NCBI RefSeq assembly: GCF_004376845.1
Contig: NZ_SNUW01000009.1
Location: 62,001-126,000 of the forward strand
Length of the DNA stretch: 64,000 nt
Source: Psychromonas algarum
GTDB taxonomy: Bacteria; Pseudomonadota; Gammaproteobacteria; Enterobacterales; Psychromonadaceae
Direction of reading: 5' to 3'
The notes under the pieces are model-generated. The model ran no database searches. It was not told the origin of the DNA and worked only from the letters and a program-made list of their open reading frames with translations. Made by a program: the position numbers and the translations under genes. Below are positions 40,032 to 50,232 of this stretch, one piece after another. The first letter of the stretch is position 1. The number at the start of each line of letters is the position of its first letter.

Positions 40032-43000
40032 TTAAGTTATTTACTCGTCACCCGACAGTCGCTAATTTACTAATGTTGATGTTTTTGGTATTGGGCCTGA
40101 GCAGTATCAGTACAATTAAACGTGAAACATTTCCTGAATTTTCCCCGCCTTATATTATTGCGAATGTAGTTTATCCGGGTGCCTCGCCAGCGGAAGTGGA
40201 AGAAAGCTTATGTTTACGCATGGAAGATGCCGTTGATGGTTTAAGTGGTATTGAAGAAACTAAATGTGATGCTCAAGAAGGATTTGCCTCATTGATAGTG
40301 AAGATGTCTGACAACGCAGACACCGATATTGGTCGTTCGCTCGTTGATATTCAGACAGAAATTAATGCCATTAAAGATTTTCCCGCACAAATAGAACCGC
40401 CTACCGTGAAAGAGTTAGATTGGGCTGAACCTGTGGTGGATATTGCTATTTCAGGAGAAGTCAGTTGGCCACATTTAAAAGCCTATGCAGAGAGATTAAA
40501 GAGACGTCTTAAAATTGATTACGATGTCAGTTTAGTGGATATCGCAGGTTTTTCTGACCATCAACTAAGAGTGCAGTTGAATGAAAAAGATATACGCCAT
40601 TTAGGACTCACTATAGGCGAGGTTGCAGATAAAATAGGGCGTCAAAACGTTAAGATGCCCGCTGGTAATATAGAACTAAGTGATAAGAATTTATTGATTC
40701 GTTTTGATGAGCGAAAAGTAACGCCACTCGCGCTTGGCCAAACAATTATTACTTCTCTGCCTAATGGTGGTGTGGTTCGTTTAAAAGATATCTCCACTAT
40801 TGATGATGTATTTGAATTAGATGAAGAGCATATCTTATTCAATAACAAACCTGCCGCGATGTTAAAGATTAAAAAGAATAAAGCGGATGATGCATTGCGT
40901 ATTAAAGAGCGTGTGAATGCCTTTATTGATGCGGAACAAAGAATGGCGCCTGAAGGTGTCACACTTACGTTAACTAATGATATGTCCTCATTATTGTCGG
41001 ATCGTTTAAGCATGCTGCTAAGAAATGGCTGGCAAGGCATTGTTCTAGTCTTTCTATCAATGTGGTTGTTTTTTTCATTACGTTATTCGCTTTGGGTCTC
41101 GGCAGGTTTGCCCGTTGCATTCATGGGTGGACTATTTCTAATGGGGTTATTTGGTGTTTCTATTAATATCATGACCTTATTAGGTTTATTGATGGCGATT
41201 GGCATCATGATGGATGATGCCATTGTAATTGCGGAATCAATTGCAGCCCATATTGAAAAAAAATTGACTGTCAGTGATGCAGTGATACAAGGCGTTCAAA
41301 AAGTAGCTCCGGGTGTTATCTCTTCGTTTTTAACCACCATTTTTATTTTTGGTAGTTTATTGTGGTTAGATGGACAGATGGGAAAAGTTTTATCTGTGGT
41401 ACCTTTAGTATTAATTCTCGTATTAAGCATTAGTATTATTGAAGCATTTTTGATTTTACCTAGTCACCTTAATCACTCTTTATCTAAATCTAAAAAGGTT
41501 GATACCACTCTTAAATTTAAACGTCAGTTTTTAGTTAAATTTGAACAATTTAGGAATGTTACTTTAGTTAACAAAGTCTCTTTTGTTGTGAAATGGCGTT
41601 ATCTGAGTGTTGGTATAACTATTGGTCTTCTGTTTGTTTCTTTTGCATTACTGGCTGGTGGAGGGCTTAAATTTTTAGCTTTCCCTAAATTAGATGGCGA
41701 TATTGCTGAAGCTCGTATTATTTTACCTCCAGGTTCAACGTTAGAGCAGACAAAACTTGTGGTTGCTAAAATTATTAAAAGCGCAAAAATTGTTGGTGCT
41801 GAGGCCACTAAAAACAATCAAGAGCCTAAACCGCTAATTCGTGATATTACAGCTCAATATAACTTTAATGCAGATGCTGGCGAGAGCGGCCCACACGTTG
41901 CAACAGTAAGGTTAGATCTACAATCAGCCGAAACAAGAAAAACACTCATCGAGCCTTTTATTGAAGCTTGGCGAATACAAACGGGTGAATTAGCAGAACC
42001 GATTTCTTTGGTATTTAAGCAACCTGCAATGGGACCCGCAGGGCGTGATCTTGAAGTCCGTTTACAGCATGATAATTTATCAATTTTGAAAGCCGCATCA
42101 ATTGAATTACAGGCTTATTTAAATCAGTTTTCTGGTATCAATGGCATTTTAGATGATATGCGTCCTGGAAAAGAAGAGGTGATTATTAAGCTTAAACCCG
42201 GAGCTGAAAATTATGGCGTTGATGGAGAAAGCATTGCGAGTCAATTGCGCGCTGCTTATTTTGGACAAACGGCTGATGAAATTCAGGTTGGCTCTGAAAA
42301 TATTGAAATCCAAGTACTATTGAATAAACAACAATCTGGTAATTTACAAGTGTTAGCTAATTTCCCTATTGTGGTCGAAAAAGGTAAACACATTCCGTTA
42401 AGTGCTGTTGCCCAATTACAAAGTGGTCGCTCTTATGTTCGCATTCAACGTATTGATGGGCAGAGAACCGTTACTGTTATGGCGGATGTGGATAATAGTA
42501 AAATTAATGGCACTGAGATTATTCAAAATTTGCGAGGTGATTTTATTCCTCAATTACAGCAGCAGTTTCCTGGTTTAAAAATTGATTTTGAAGGTGCTGC
42601 AAAAGAATCAGCTAAAACCGGTAGCTCTTTAATGAAAGGTTTTATGATTGGGTTATTTGGCTTATTTGCCATATTAAGTTTTCAATTCCGTAGTTATCTA
42701 GAACCTTTTGTTGTGATGTTAGCAATCCCTCTTGCTTTAATTGGTGTGTTATGGGGACATTGGTTACTTGGACATAACCTATCAATGCCTTCTATTTTAG
42801 GGTTTATTTCATTAGCGGGTATCGTGGTTAATGATTCTATTTTATTGGTGCAATATATTCGCCATCATGTTGATGACGGCGAAGATGTTTATGGTGCGGT
42901 GGTTAAAGCTAGTCGAGATCGTTTTAGGGCGGTATTTTTAACTTCGTTAACTACAGCTGCGGGTCTGTTGCCATTATTACTTGAAACGAGTTTGCAAGCT

Positions 43001-43153
43001 CAAGTGGTTAAACCCATTGTGATATCGATTGTCTTTGGTATTTTCACTTCTACATTATTGGTGTTATTTATTATCCCAAGTGCTTATGCCATTCTGGCTG
43101 ATTTTGGACTGGTACATAAGCATAAGGACTTGCATGATGAAGGAGCGCATTAG
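40028..43153 (+). CDS. RND-family efflux permease
   Basis: A 1041-residue AcrB-type inner-membrane antiporter. It has 12 predicted helices with two large periplasmic loops; TM4 carries the proton-relay pair in AIGIMMDDAIVIAES and the second half has GIVVNDSILLVQYI. It starts with FTRHPTVANLLMLMFLVLG and has YPGASPAEVEESLCLRMEDAV. The GTG start overlaps the adaptor stop. It resembles Vibrio VmeX-like and other ungrouped RND pumps more than AcrB; possible substrates include detergents, fatty acids or drugs. Confidence 0.92.
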   Translation: MIKLFTRHPTVANLLMLMFLVLGLSSISTIKRETFPEFSPPYIIANVVYPGASPAEVEESLCLRMEDAVDGLSGIEETKCDAQEGFASLIVKMSDNADTDIGRSLVDIQTEINAIKDFPAQIEPPTVKELDWAEPVVDIAISGEVSWPHLKAYAERLKRRLKIDYDVSLVDIAGFSDHQLRVQLNEKDIRHLGLTIGEVADKIGRQNVKMPAGNIELSDKNLLIRFDERKVTPLALGQTIITSLPNGGVVRLKDISTIDDVFELDEEHILFNNKPAAMLKIKKNKADDALRIKERVNAFIDAEQRMAPEGVTLTLTNDMSSLLSDRLSMLLRNGWQGIVLVFLSMWLFFSLRYSLWVSAGLPVAFMGGLFLMGLFGVSINIMTLLGLLMAIGIMMDDAIVIAESIAAHIEKKLTVSDAVIQGVQKVAPGVISSFLTTIFIFGSLLWLDGQMGKVLSVVPLVLILVLSISIIEAFLILPSHLNHSLSKSKKVDTTLKFKRQFLVKFEQFRNVTLVNKVSFVVKWRYLSVGITIGLLFVSFALLAGGGLKFLAFPKLDGDIAEARIILPPGSTLEQTKLVVAKIIKSAKIVGAEATKNNQEPKPLIRDITAQYNFNADAGESGPHVATVRLDLQSAETRKTLIEPFIEAWRIQTGELAEPISLVFKQPAMGPAGRDLEVRLQHDNLSILKAASIELQAYLNQFSGINGILDDMRPGKEEVIIKLKPGAENYGVDGESIASQLRAAYFGQTADEIQVGSENIEIQVLLNKQQSGNLQVLANFPIVVEKGKHIPLSAVAQLQSGRSYVRIQRIDGQRTVTVMADVDNSKINGTEIIQNLRGDFIPQLQQQFPGLKIDFEGAAKESAKTGSSLMKGFMIGLFGLFAILSFQFRSYLEPFVVMLAIPLALIGVLWGHWLLGHNLSMPSILGFISLAGIVVNDSILLVQYIRHHVDDGEDVYGAVVKASRDRFRAVFLTSLTTAAGLLPLLLETSLQAQVVKPIVISIVFGIFTSTLLVLFIIPSAYAILADFGLVHKHKDLHDEGAH

Positions 43154-43278
43154 TCATAAAATAAATTCTCCTTTTATCATTTTTATTTTGAAATTTTTTG
43201 TGTTTTCAGATATTTACTACACTAGGTGTTGTTGATTAGATAATCTTGTTTAATCAAAGTTTAACTGAGGGAATCAGC

Positions 43279-45000
43279 TTGAAATTGGCAAACGTATATT
43301 CATTTATGCCTGGTATTAAAACATTAGCAAATTACCAAAAAATTTGGCTACGTGATGATTTACGTGCGGCACTTTCTGTTGCAGCCGTTTCCTTACCAGT
43401 TGCGATTGCGTATGCCCAATTAACTGGTGTTAATGCAGTTGTTGGTTTGTATTCTTGTATTTTACCCATGCTTATTTATGCATTATTTGGCACATCGAAG
43501 CAGTTGATGGTTGGGCCTGATGCGACAACTTGTGCTGTTATTGCGGCAGTTGTAACTCCATTAGCTGCGGGAGATTCCGTTAAACATTGGCAATTAGTGA
43601 TGACCATGACTGCGATGACGGGTTTTTGGTGTTTGCTAGCGAGTAGATTTAAATTAGGTGTGCTTGCTGATTTTCTTTCCAAACCAATTTTGATGGGGTT
43701 AATTAATGGTGTTGCTATCACCATTATTGTGGGGCAGTTTTCAAAGGTTATGGGGTTTAGTTTTGATGAAACATATCTAGTTGAGCAAGTGATATCAAGT
43801 CCAAGTTATTTACTCGCTTCACATTGGCCTACTTTGTTAATGAGTGTTTGTGCGTTAGTTATTTTCTTTTTGATAAAACGTTTTGCACCACAATGGCCGG
43901 CTGCGTTAGCCGTTATGGTAAGTACCGCATTGTTAGTGTGGTTATTTAATCTAAATGAAGAACACATTACTACTGTAGGTGTTATTCCTTCTGGATTTCC
44001 TGATTTTCAAGCGCCGGCATTTGACCTTGGTATCAGCCGTGAATTGGTTATGCCTGCATTAAATCTTGCAATGGTTAGTTTTGTTAGCATGATGCTTACT
44101 GCACGAAGTTTTGCGGCAAAAAATGGTTATGAAATTGATGCGGATAAAGAATTTAGAGCATTAGGTATTGCTAATATTGCTTCTGCTTTTTCTCAAGGTT
44201 TTGCGGTGAGTGGTGCAAGTTCTCGTACGGCTGTGAATGATGAGAATGGTGGTAAAACACAACTTGTATCGATTATTGCTGCTGTGCTTATTGCCTTAGT
44301 TGCATTATATGGGACCGCTCCTTTGCAGTACGTGCCAGAAGCTGCATTAGGCATTGTTTTAATCATCGCTTCTATTTCCTTAATCGACTTTAAAGCCTTA
44401 TTTATATTAAGAAAACGTGATAACTCTGCCTTTATTCTGGCTTTAATTACCTTGTTGGCCGTTTTGTTTATTGGTGTCATTCCAGGTATTACACTGGCTG
44501 TATTATTAGGGTTGTTCCAATTTTTACGTGCAGTAATGCGCCCAACGGATCAAGTTTTGGGATTAAATAAAAAGGGAACCATTCGTAGTATGGACTCCTC
44601 AGATAAAACTAAACCTATCAAGGGTGTTTTTATCTATCGTTTTAATTCTCCACTTACTTACTTTAATGCTATCTACTTTAAACGTCGTATTTTTGAGTTA
44701 TTAGCAAAAGAAAAAGAAACGGAATGCCTGATTATTGATGCCGTTCCATGTTTTACACATTTTGATGTGAGTGTTATGTCAATGTTAGATGAGCTTTATA
44801 AAGAGCTAAAGCAGCAAGGTATTCGCTTAGTCATAGCAGGACGAAAAAGACAAATGATGAAGTGGTGCGATACTGTTAATATCCCAACTTCTGATGGGGG
44901 AGTTTTGATCCGTTCAGATCTTTATCTTGCATTAAAAATGAATCAAGTTTACTTACAAGCATTAGCTGATGGAGATGCGCCTGTTTTACATAAAGATTAA
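43279..45000 (+). CDS. SulP-family anion transporter with STAS domain
   Basis: An inner-membrane transporter of about 573 residues. The SulP core (about 1-420) shows IAYAQLTGVNAVVGLYSCIL and GVNDENGGKTQ-like signature sequence around FAVSGASSRTAVNDENGGKT; a C-terminal cytoplasmic STAS domain (about 440-560) contains ECLIIDAVPCFTHFDVSVMS. Substrates of such proteins include sulfate, bicarbonate and dicarboxylates; none can be chosen here. I propose TTG 43279, preceded by GAGGGA, as start; another TTG at 43246 and an ATG at 43306 lack ribosome sites. Confidence 0.87.
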   Translation: MKLANVYSFMPGIKTLANYQKIWLRDDLRAALSVAAVSLPVAIAYAQLTGVNAVVGLYSCILPMLIYALFGTSKQLMVGPDATTCAVIAAVVTPLAAGDSVKHWQLVMTMTAMTGFWCLLASRFKLGVLADFLSKPILMGLINGVAITIIVGQFSKVMGFSFDETYLVEQVISSPSYLLASHWPTLLMSVCALVIFFLIKRFAPQWPAALAVMVSTALLVWLFNLNEEHITTVGVIPSGFPDFQAPAFDLGISRELVMPALNLAMVSFVSMMLTARSFAAKNGYEIDADKEFRALGIANIASAFSQGFAVSGASSRTAVNDENGGKTQLVSIIAAVLIALVALYGTAPLQYVPEAALGIVLIIASISLIDFKALFILRKRDNSAFILALITLLAVLFIGVIPGITLAVLLGLFQFLRAVMRPTDQVLGLNKKGTIRSMDSSDKTKPIKGVFIYRFNSPLTYFNAIYFKRRIFELLAKEKETECLIIDAVPCFTHFDVSVMSMLDELYKELKQQGIRLVIAGRKRQMMKWCDTVNIPTSDGGVLIRSDLYLALKMNQVYLQALADGDAPVLHKD

Positions 45001-45081
45001 CTTTTAATTGTACGTTTATTCAGATGCCTTAACTGCTAGAATATAGGCCTGTATTGTACTTTAGACTTTTTGGAAACAACT

Positions 45082-46284
45082 ATGCCACATCTTGCACTTA
45101 ATGATATCGAAGACTTTTACTTATTATTATCAAAAAGCCTTGAAGATAATAGCGTGATAAAGCTGCTATTAAGCAAGTATCGTGGTGAAGATAAAAGTTT
45201 AAAGCGAATTACAATACGTCCTATCACGTTGCAGAATGAGTCTGTATTAAGTTTTGTTTATGAGCATCAAACTAATCATATTACTAAAAACTATACTTAC
45301 TCTAATGCTTTAATAGAGATCAAAGCGTTAGTGGGTGATGAGTTTAAAAGTGCTTATTTGACTTTGATAGATGCAGAAGTACAAATAGAGTTTAGTAAAA
45401 AAGGTAAGTTAAAAATATCTCAGCATAAAGCGAAACAAGCACAGGACGTACCTGCTACGCATAACCGTGAAAAAAATCGTTTTGTTGATATTCAGCGTCC
45501 TTTTTTAAGTGCGTTAAAAGTGACAGACAAGCAGCAAAAACTCATTCCAGCGATGTCTAATAAATGGAAGCAAATCAATAAGTTTATTGAGGTGTTTAGT
45601 CAGGCTTTATCTGTCTCTCCACATGATAAAAAAACACCTATTAATGTTGTCGATTTTGGCTCTGGTAAAGGCTACTTAACTTTTGCTATTCATGATTATT
45701 TACAACATACCTTAGGTAATGAAGCTCAGGTGACGGGCGTTGAATTGCGTCAAGGATTAGCTGATTTATGTAATGAAACCGCTTTTCGCTTAGGACATCG
45801 TGGATTAGATTTTGTTTGTGGAGATGTAAAAACACATGCGCCCAAAAAAACTGATGTGATGATCGCTTTACATGCTTGTGACATCGCTACGGATTATGCA
45901 ATTCATTATGGTATTCGTGCTAATGCCAGTATTATTATGTGTTCGCCTTGTTGCCATAAGCAGATCCGTCCTCAAATGGTGAGTCCTGAATTATTTCAAC
46001 CTATGTTGCAGTATGGGGTGCATTTAGGACAAGAAGCTGAAATGGTAACGGATTCATTGCGAGCAATGTTATTAGAGGCAAATGGTTATACAACAAAAGT
46101 ATTTGAGTTTATTAGCTTAGAGCATACTAATAAAAATAAAATGATTCTAGCGGTTAAAAAGTCTCAAACAAACCCTAAAGAACAGGCGAAAATTCTTGCT
46201 CAAATAGCCAATATTAAAAGCTACTACAGCATCGAAGATCATTGCTTGGAAAGTTTATTAAATGAAAGTGCAGCTCAAGCTTAA
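45082..46284 (+). CDS. SAM-dependent methyltransferase, GSTCD-like
   Basis: A 400-residue protein whose C-terminal half is a class I methyltransferase: motif I VVDFGSGKGYLTFA (D191 region), VTGVELRQGLADL, then VMIALHACDIATDYAI and MCSPCCHKQIRPQ. This matches the Methyltransf_32/GSTCD family, thought to act on RNA or protein but without an assigned target here. The N-terminal 150 residues are unique and partly basic. Start ATG 45082 with GGAA upstream is chosen over TTG 45070. Confidence 0.8.
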   Translation: MPHLALNDIEDFYLLLSKSLEDNSVIKLLLSKYRGEDKSLKRITIRPITLQNESVLSFVYEHQTNHITKNYTYSNALIEIKALVGDEFKSAYLTLIDAEVQIEFSKKGKLKISQHKAKQAQDVPATHNREKNRFVDIQRPFLSALKVTDKQQKLIPAMSNKWKQINKFIEVFSQALSVSPHDKKTPINVVDFGSGKGYLTFAIHDYLQHTLGNEAQVTGVELRQGLADLCNETAFRLGHRGLDFVCGDVKTHAPKKTDVMIALHACDIATDYAIHYGIRANASIIMCSPCCHKQIRPQMVSPELFQPMLQYGVHLGQEAEMVTDSLRAMLLEANGYTTKVFEFISLEHTNKNKMILAVKKSQTNPKEQAKILAQIANIKSYYSIEDHCLESLLNESAAQA

Positions 46285-46755
46285 TCATTAAATACCTTAT
46301 GGATGTTCTGTCTTTATACAATGATGGAACATCCTAATAAAATTTTTGTTCATTTCATCAGTCTCCATGCATTTCTTTTTCTTGTCTCCTAATAATTTAT
46401 ATTCACGCGATTAACTGGACTCACTTAGGTTATTTGTATTTTTTGTTAGAAAATTAGTTACTTATTACGTATTTGTCTTGCTCAAAATTAAACCAGTTCT
46501 ATACTAAAAATTGTACATTTTTTAAGTGATGAAGATAAAACATGATCATTGAATATTTAAATGTAACAGTGCAATTTGCATCCCCTGATGCTACGTTTTC
46601 GGCTCATTAAATGATTAACTTTATCCCCTAGAAGGTTGTTTTTAGGGAAGCATTTTTATTACTTTTTGTTCAATTAGTCCATTTTTTAGATCTATTAAGT
46701 TGCCTTAATAAGTCTGAATGGTGTTGATAATAAAGATTTATGCTGGAGGTAGTTG
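46285..46755. other. Noncoding region upstream of the beta-oxidation operon
   Basis: No gene is evident in these 471 bases. At 46301-46334 GGATGTTC and GAACATCC form a perfect eight-base stem with an 18-base loop and a delayed T run, a possible terminator for the methyltransferase gene. TTGCTC (46478) and TATACT (46500) with a 16-base spacer form a reasonable promoter for the following operon. At about 46413-46431 AACTGGACTCACTTAGGTT partly resembles a FadR operator, about nine of 16 positions by my count, which is weak. Confidence 0.4.
46478..46505 (+). promoter_or_regulatory. Possible promoter of the beta-oxidation operon
   Basis: TTGCTC at 46478-46483 and TATACT at 46500-46505 with a 16-base spacer. 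It would give a leader of about 240 bases before the thiolase gene, so a closer promoter could also exist. Confidence 0.4.
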
Positions 46756-48045
46756 ATGAAAGAAAGACTCGCAATAATAGAAGGAGGTCGTAGCCCATTT
46801 TGTAAAGCGGGTACTGATTTCAAAGGTATGCAAGCAGATCAACTTGGTGCAGTTGTTGTACGGGAGTTGATGGCTAATTCTGTCTTAAACTATCAAGATG
46901 TTGATGAAGTTATTATCGGTAATGTTGCACAACCAGGCCATGCAGCTAATATTGCTCGTGTTATTGCATTACAAGGCGGTTTTCCTGTTGAAACAAGCGC
47001 TTATACTGTAAACCGTAATTGTGCCTCGGGCATGGAATCAATGACAACAGCTGCAAATAAAATTTTTGCAGGTGAAATTAAAACTGCGGTAGTTGGCGGC
47101 AGTGAGTCAATGTCTAGTATTCCTTTGCTGTATGGTCCTAAAATGACCCAATTCTTTATGCACATGATGATGGCTAAAACACCTGCCGCTAAGCTCAAAG
47201 TGTTATCTCAATTCCGCTTATCATTTTTAAAGCCCATTATTGGTATTGAATTAGGTTTAACCGATCCCGTTTGTGGTTTGAATATGGGAGAAACAGCAGA
47301 AGTCTTAGCGCGAGAATTTTCTATCACCCGTGAAGAGCAAGATAAATTTGCACTAAACAGTCATCAACTTGCTATTAAGGCGCAGCAAGCAGGTAAGTTT
47401 GCAGATGAAATTATTAGTGTTGCAAGCGCCCCTAAATACCAACATATGCAGCATCTTGATAATGGCCCTCGTGATGGACAAACTTTAGAAGCGCTTGCTA
47501 AGTTACGCCCTTATTTTGACCGATTAGCGGGCAGTGTGACAGTGGGTAACGCATGTCCAATAACTGATGGTGCCGTAGCATTTACAGTAATGGCTGAATC
47601 ACAAGCTAAAGCAATGGGATTAACCCCGTTAGGTTACTTAAGAGATTATAGTTATGCCGGCTTAGCAGGCAATAGGATGGGACTTGGTCCTGTTTATGCT
47701 ACAGCTAAATTAATAGAAAAATCTGGATTAGCAATGACAGACTTTGACCTGATAGAGCTAAATGAAGCCTTTGCAGTACAAGTAATTGCAAACCAACGAG
47801 CTTTTGACAGTAAACAGTTTGCTGAACAGTACCTGCAAAAATCACAAGCTATTGGTGAATTAGATCCAAGTAAGTTAAATATAAATGGTGGTGCCATTGC
47901 GCTAGGTCACCCAGTTGGAGCAACGGGAGGGCGCTTAATTTTAACCTTGCTGCATGAATTAAAACGTCAAGGATTACAGCGTGGTTTAGCCACCTTATGT
48001 ATCGGTGGTGGACAAGGTGCCGCATTAGTATTGGAGGTCGAATAA
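46756..48045 (+). CDS. Acetyl-CoA C-acyltransferase (thiolase, FadI-like)
   Basis: A 429-residue degradative thiolase that cleaves 3-ketoacyl-CoA in the last step of fatty-acid beta-oxidation. The acyl-accepting Cys is C89 in NRNCASGMES; GHPVGATG (H385) and CIGGGQG (C415) supply the rest of the active site. The strong ribosome site GGAGG precedes ATG 46756, three bases after an alternative TTG. It overlaps the next gene by one base; the order thiolase then multifunctional enzyme is that of fadI-fadJ in E. coli. Confidence 0.93.
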   Translation: MKERLAIIEGGRSPFCKAGTDFKGMQADQLGAVVVRELMANSVLNYQDVDEVIIGNVAQPGHAANIARVIALQGGFPVETSAYTVNRNCASGMESMTTAANKIFAGEIKTAVVGGSESMSSIPLLYGPKMTQFFMHMMMAKTPAAKLKVLSQFRLSFLKPIIGIELGLTDPVCGLNMGETAEVLAREFSITREEQDKFALNSHQLAIKAQQAGKFADEIISVASAPKYQHMQHLDNGPRDGQTLEALAKLRPYFDRLAGSVTVGNACPITDGAVAFTVMAESQAKAMGLTPLGYLRDYSYAGLAGNRMGLGPVYATAKLIEKSGLAMTDFDLIELNEAFAVQVIANQRAFDSKQFAEQYLQKSQAIGELDPSKLNINGGAIALGHPVGATGGRLILTLLHELKRQGLQRGLATLCIGGGQGAALVLEVE

Positions 48046-50177
48046 TGAAACACATTCAAATAGAAAAGAATGATTGGTTAATTCGAGTTACCTTTGATTT
48101 ACAAGATCAAAAAATTAATAAGTTATCTGCCGAGGTAATGAAAGAATTATGCAAATTAATTAAAGAAATTAAAACTCTTCCACAAAAAATAGTGAGTTTT
48201 GAAAGTGCTAAAAAGAATATTTTCATTGCGGGGGCTGATATTGAAGAGTTACAGCAAATTGAGGATCCTGAAATGGCTAGAGAGAAAGCACAGCTAGGGC
48301 AGAAAATATTCAAACAAATCGAACTGTTACCACAAACGACAGTAGCCATTATCGATGGAGCCTGTGTCGGGGGCGGGTGTGAATTGGCATTAGCTTGTGA
48401 TTTTCGTTTAGCCTCGGATAACTCTAAAACTAAAATAGGTTTACCTGAAGTAAAATTAGGGATTATCCCTGGTTGGGGGGGAACACAGCGTTTACCTCGT
48501 TTGATTGGATTAACAGAAGCGCTCACTATTATTTTAGCGGGCAAAATCGTGCCTGCAGCTAAAGCTTACCGTATTAAGTTAGTGGATCAAGTTATCTCAT
48601 CTGCACAAATTGCATTACAAAAAGAGCAATTTTTAGAAAACCTAAAAGACAAACGTTTTCAAAAGCAGTTATTGAAGCGTAGACAGCCTAAAGGCTTTTT
48701 ACAGAAAGTTACTGCGCTAGTGATGAACACACATCCCGCGCGTTTGTATATTCTGAAAAAAGCACATCAGAACGTAATGAAAACCACTAAAGGTCATTAT
48801 CCTGCACCACTAGCGGTTATTGAAGTCTATCGTAAGCGTTGTAATTTTGATGAAGGTATTCAACGAGAATTAGATGCATTTTCAAATCTTGCGTCAACAG
48901 ACATTTGTAAGAACCTTATTTCTTTATTTTTTCTTAATGAACAAGTTAAAAAAGAGCAAGCCGAACGTTACCCTCAAGTTATTGAACTACCAAATTCTGC
49001 TGCTGTATTAGGGGCGGGTGTGATGGGAGGTGGTATTGCTTGGTTAATGGCAAATAAAGGTCTTGCTGTGCGTGTTAAGGATATTAATTGGGCATCTATT
49101 GAATTGGGATATCAACAAGCTGTGACTTATTTTCATCAATTACAAAAACGTCATCGAATGACACAAAGTGCTGTTGATAGAGCAATGAATCGTATCGGTG
49201 GCACGTTAAAATATGAAGGATTTAACCATGCTCAAATAGCCGTTGAAGCTGTTGTTGAAGTGATGGATGTAAAAAAACAGGTCTTAAAAGAAGCTGAAGA
49301 AAAATTACCTGTAGATAGTTTGCTATGCACTAATACTTCAGCTTTATCGGTAACAGAAATGGCTTCGGTATTAGATCGTCCTGAACAGTTCTGCGGTATG
49401 CATTTTTTTAATCCAGTTAATAGGATGCCATTAGTAGAAATTGTGAAAGGTGAAAAAAGTAGTGAATTAACCATCGCCAAAGCGATTGCAATTAGCAAAG
49501 CTTGGGGGAAGGTTCCGATTGTTGTCGGTGATTGTCCAGGGTTTTTAGTTAATCGTATTTTATTACCTTATTTAAATGAAGCTGCGTATTTATTACAGGC
49601 AGGGGCTGATATTGAAAAGGTTGATCTCGCTATTAATGAATTTGGCATACCGATGGGACCTTTCCAATTAGCTGATGAAGTAGGGATTGATGTTGGTTAT
49701 AAAGTTGCTGCGATATTAGAAGAAGGTTTTGGGGAGCGTATGGCTGTTGCGCCTATTTTGGCTCACATATATGGACCGTTAAAACTTTTGGGTAAAAAAG
49801 GAGGGCGAGGATTTTATCACTACGAAGGTAAGGAAGTAGAAGTTAATAAACTGTTATATCAAGCTCCAGGTGTTGCAAGTACTCGAGATATGAATCAAGA
49901 AGATATCATTAATCGTTTAATTTTGGTGATGGTGAATGAGGCGGCTCGTTGTATCGATGAAGGTGTTGTTGATAATGCAGGTCAGCTCGACTTAGCAATG
50001 GTTATGGGCACTGGATTCCCAGCGTGGCGAGGTGGTTTATGTCGTTGGGCAGACAGCATTGGCTGTGATGAGGTTGTAAAGCGTCTTAATAAATTACATC
50101 AAGAAGTGGGACTGCGTTATGAAGTTGCTCCTTATTTGAAAGAAAGAGCCGAGCAAGGGCTTGGTTTTTATGGATAA
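48045..50177 (+). CDS. Enoyl-CoA hydratase/3-hydroxyacyl-CoA dehydrogenase (FadJ-like)
   Basis: A 710-residue two-enzyme protein of beta-oxidation. The N-terminal crotonase domain (about 1-190) has AGADIEEL, GACVGGGCELALACD and GLPEVKLGIIPGWGGTQR with the two catalytic glutamates. The dehydrogenase part (about 310-710) has the NAD loop VLGAGVMGGGIAW and the catalytic-His region FCGMHFFNPVNRMPLVE. Start ATG 48045 overlaps the thiolase stop (TAATG); the frame is open 16 codons upstream inside the thiolase gene and is not used. Confidence 0.93.
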   Translation: MKHIQIEKNDWLIRVTFDLQDQKINKLSAEVMKELCKLIKEIKTLPQKIVSFESAKKNIFIAGADIEELQQIEDPEMAREKAQLGQKIFKQIELLPQTTVAIIDGACVGGGCELALACDFRLASDNSKTKIGLPEVKLGIIPGWGGTQRLPRLIGLTEALTIILAGKIVPAAKAYRIKLVDQVISSAQIALQKEQFLENLKDKRFQKQLLKRRQPKGFLQKVTALVMNTHPARLYILKKAHQNVMKTTKGHYPAPLAVIEVYRKRCNFDEGIQRELDAFSNLASTDICKNLISLFFLNEQVKKEQAERYPQVIELPNSAAVLGAGVMGGGIAWLMANKGLAVRVKDINWASIELGYQQAVTYFHQLQKRHRMTQSAVDRAMNRIGGTLKYEGFNHAQIAVEAVVEVMDVKKQVLKEAEEKLPVDSLLCTNTSALSVTEMASVLDRPEQFCGMHFFNPVNRMPLVEIVKGEKSSELTIAKAIAISKAWGKVPIVVGDCPGFLVNRILLPYLNEAAYLLQAGADIEKVDLAINEFGIPMGPFQLADEVGIDVGYKVAAILEEGFGERMAVAPILAHIYGPLKLLGKKGGRGFYHYEGKEVEVNKLLYQAPGVASTRDMNQEDIINRLILVMVNEAARCIDEGVVDNAGQLDLAMVMGTGFPAWRGGLCRWADSIGCDEVVKRLNKLHQEVGLRYEVAPYLKERAEQGLGFYG

Positions 50178-50232
50178 CTTATCACCGTATAAGCTGTTTT
50201 TATTCGTACTAATTATTAGTTAAGGAGTGATT

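Noticed and set aside
43029-43235. 68-residue frame spanning the end of the RND permease gene
   Set aside because: Mostly a frame-shifted copy of the permease codons; no start signal of its own.
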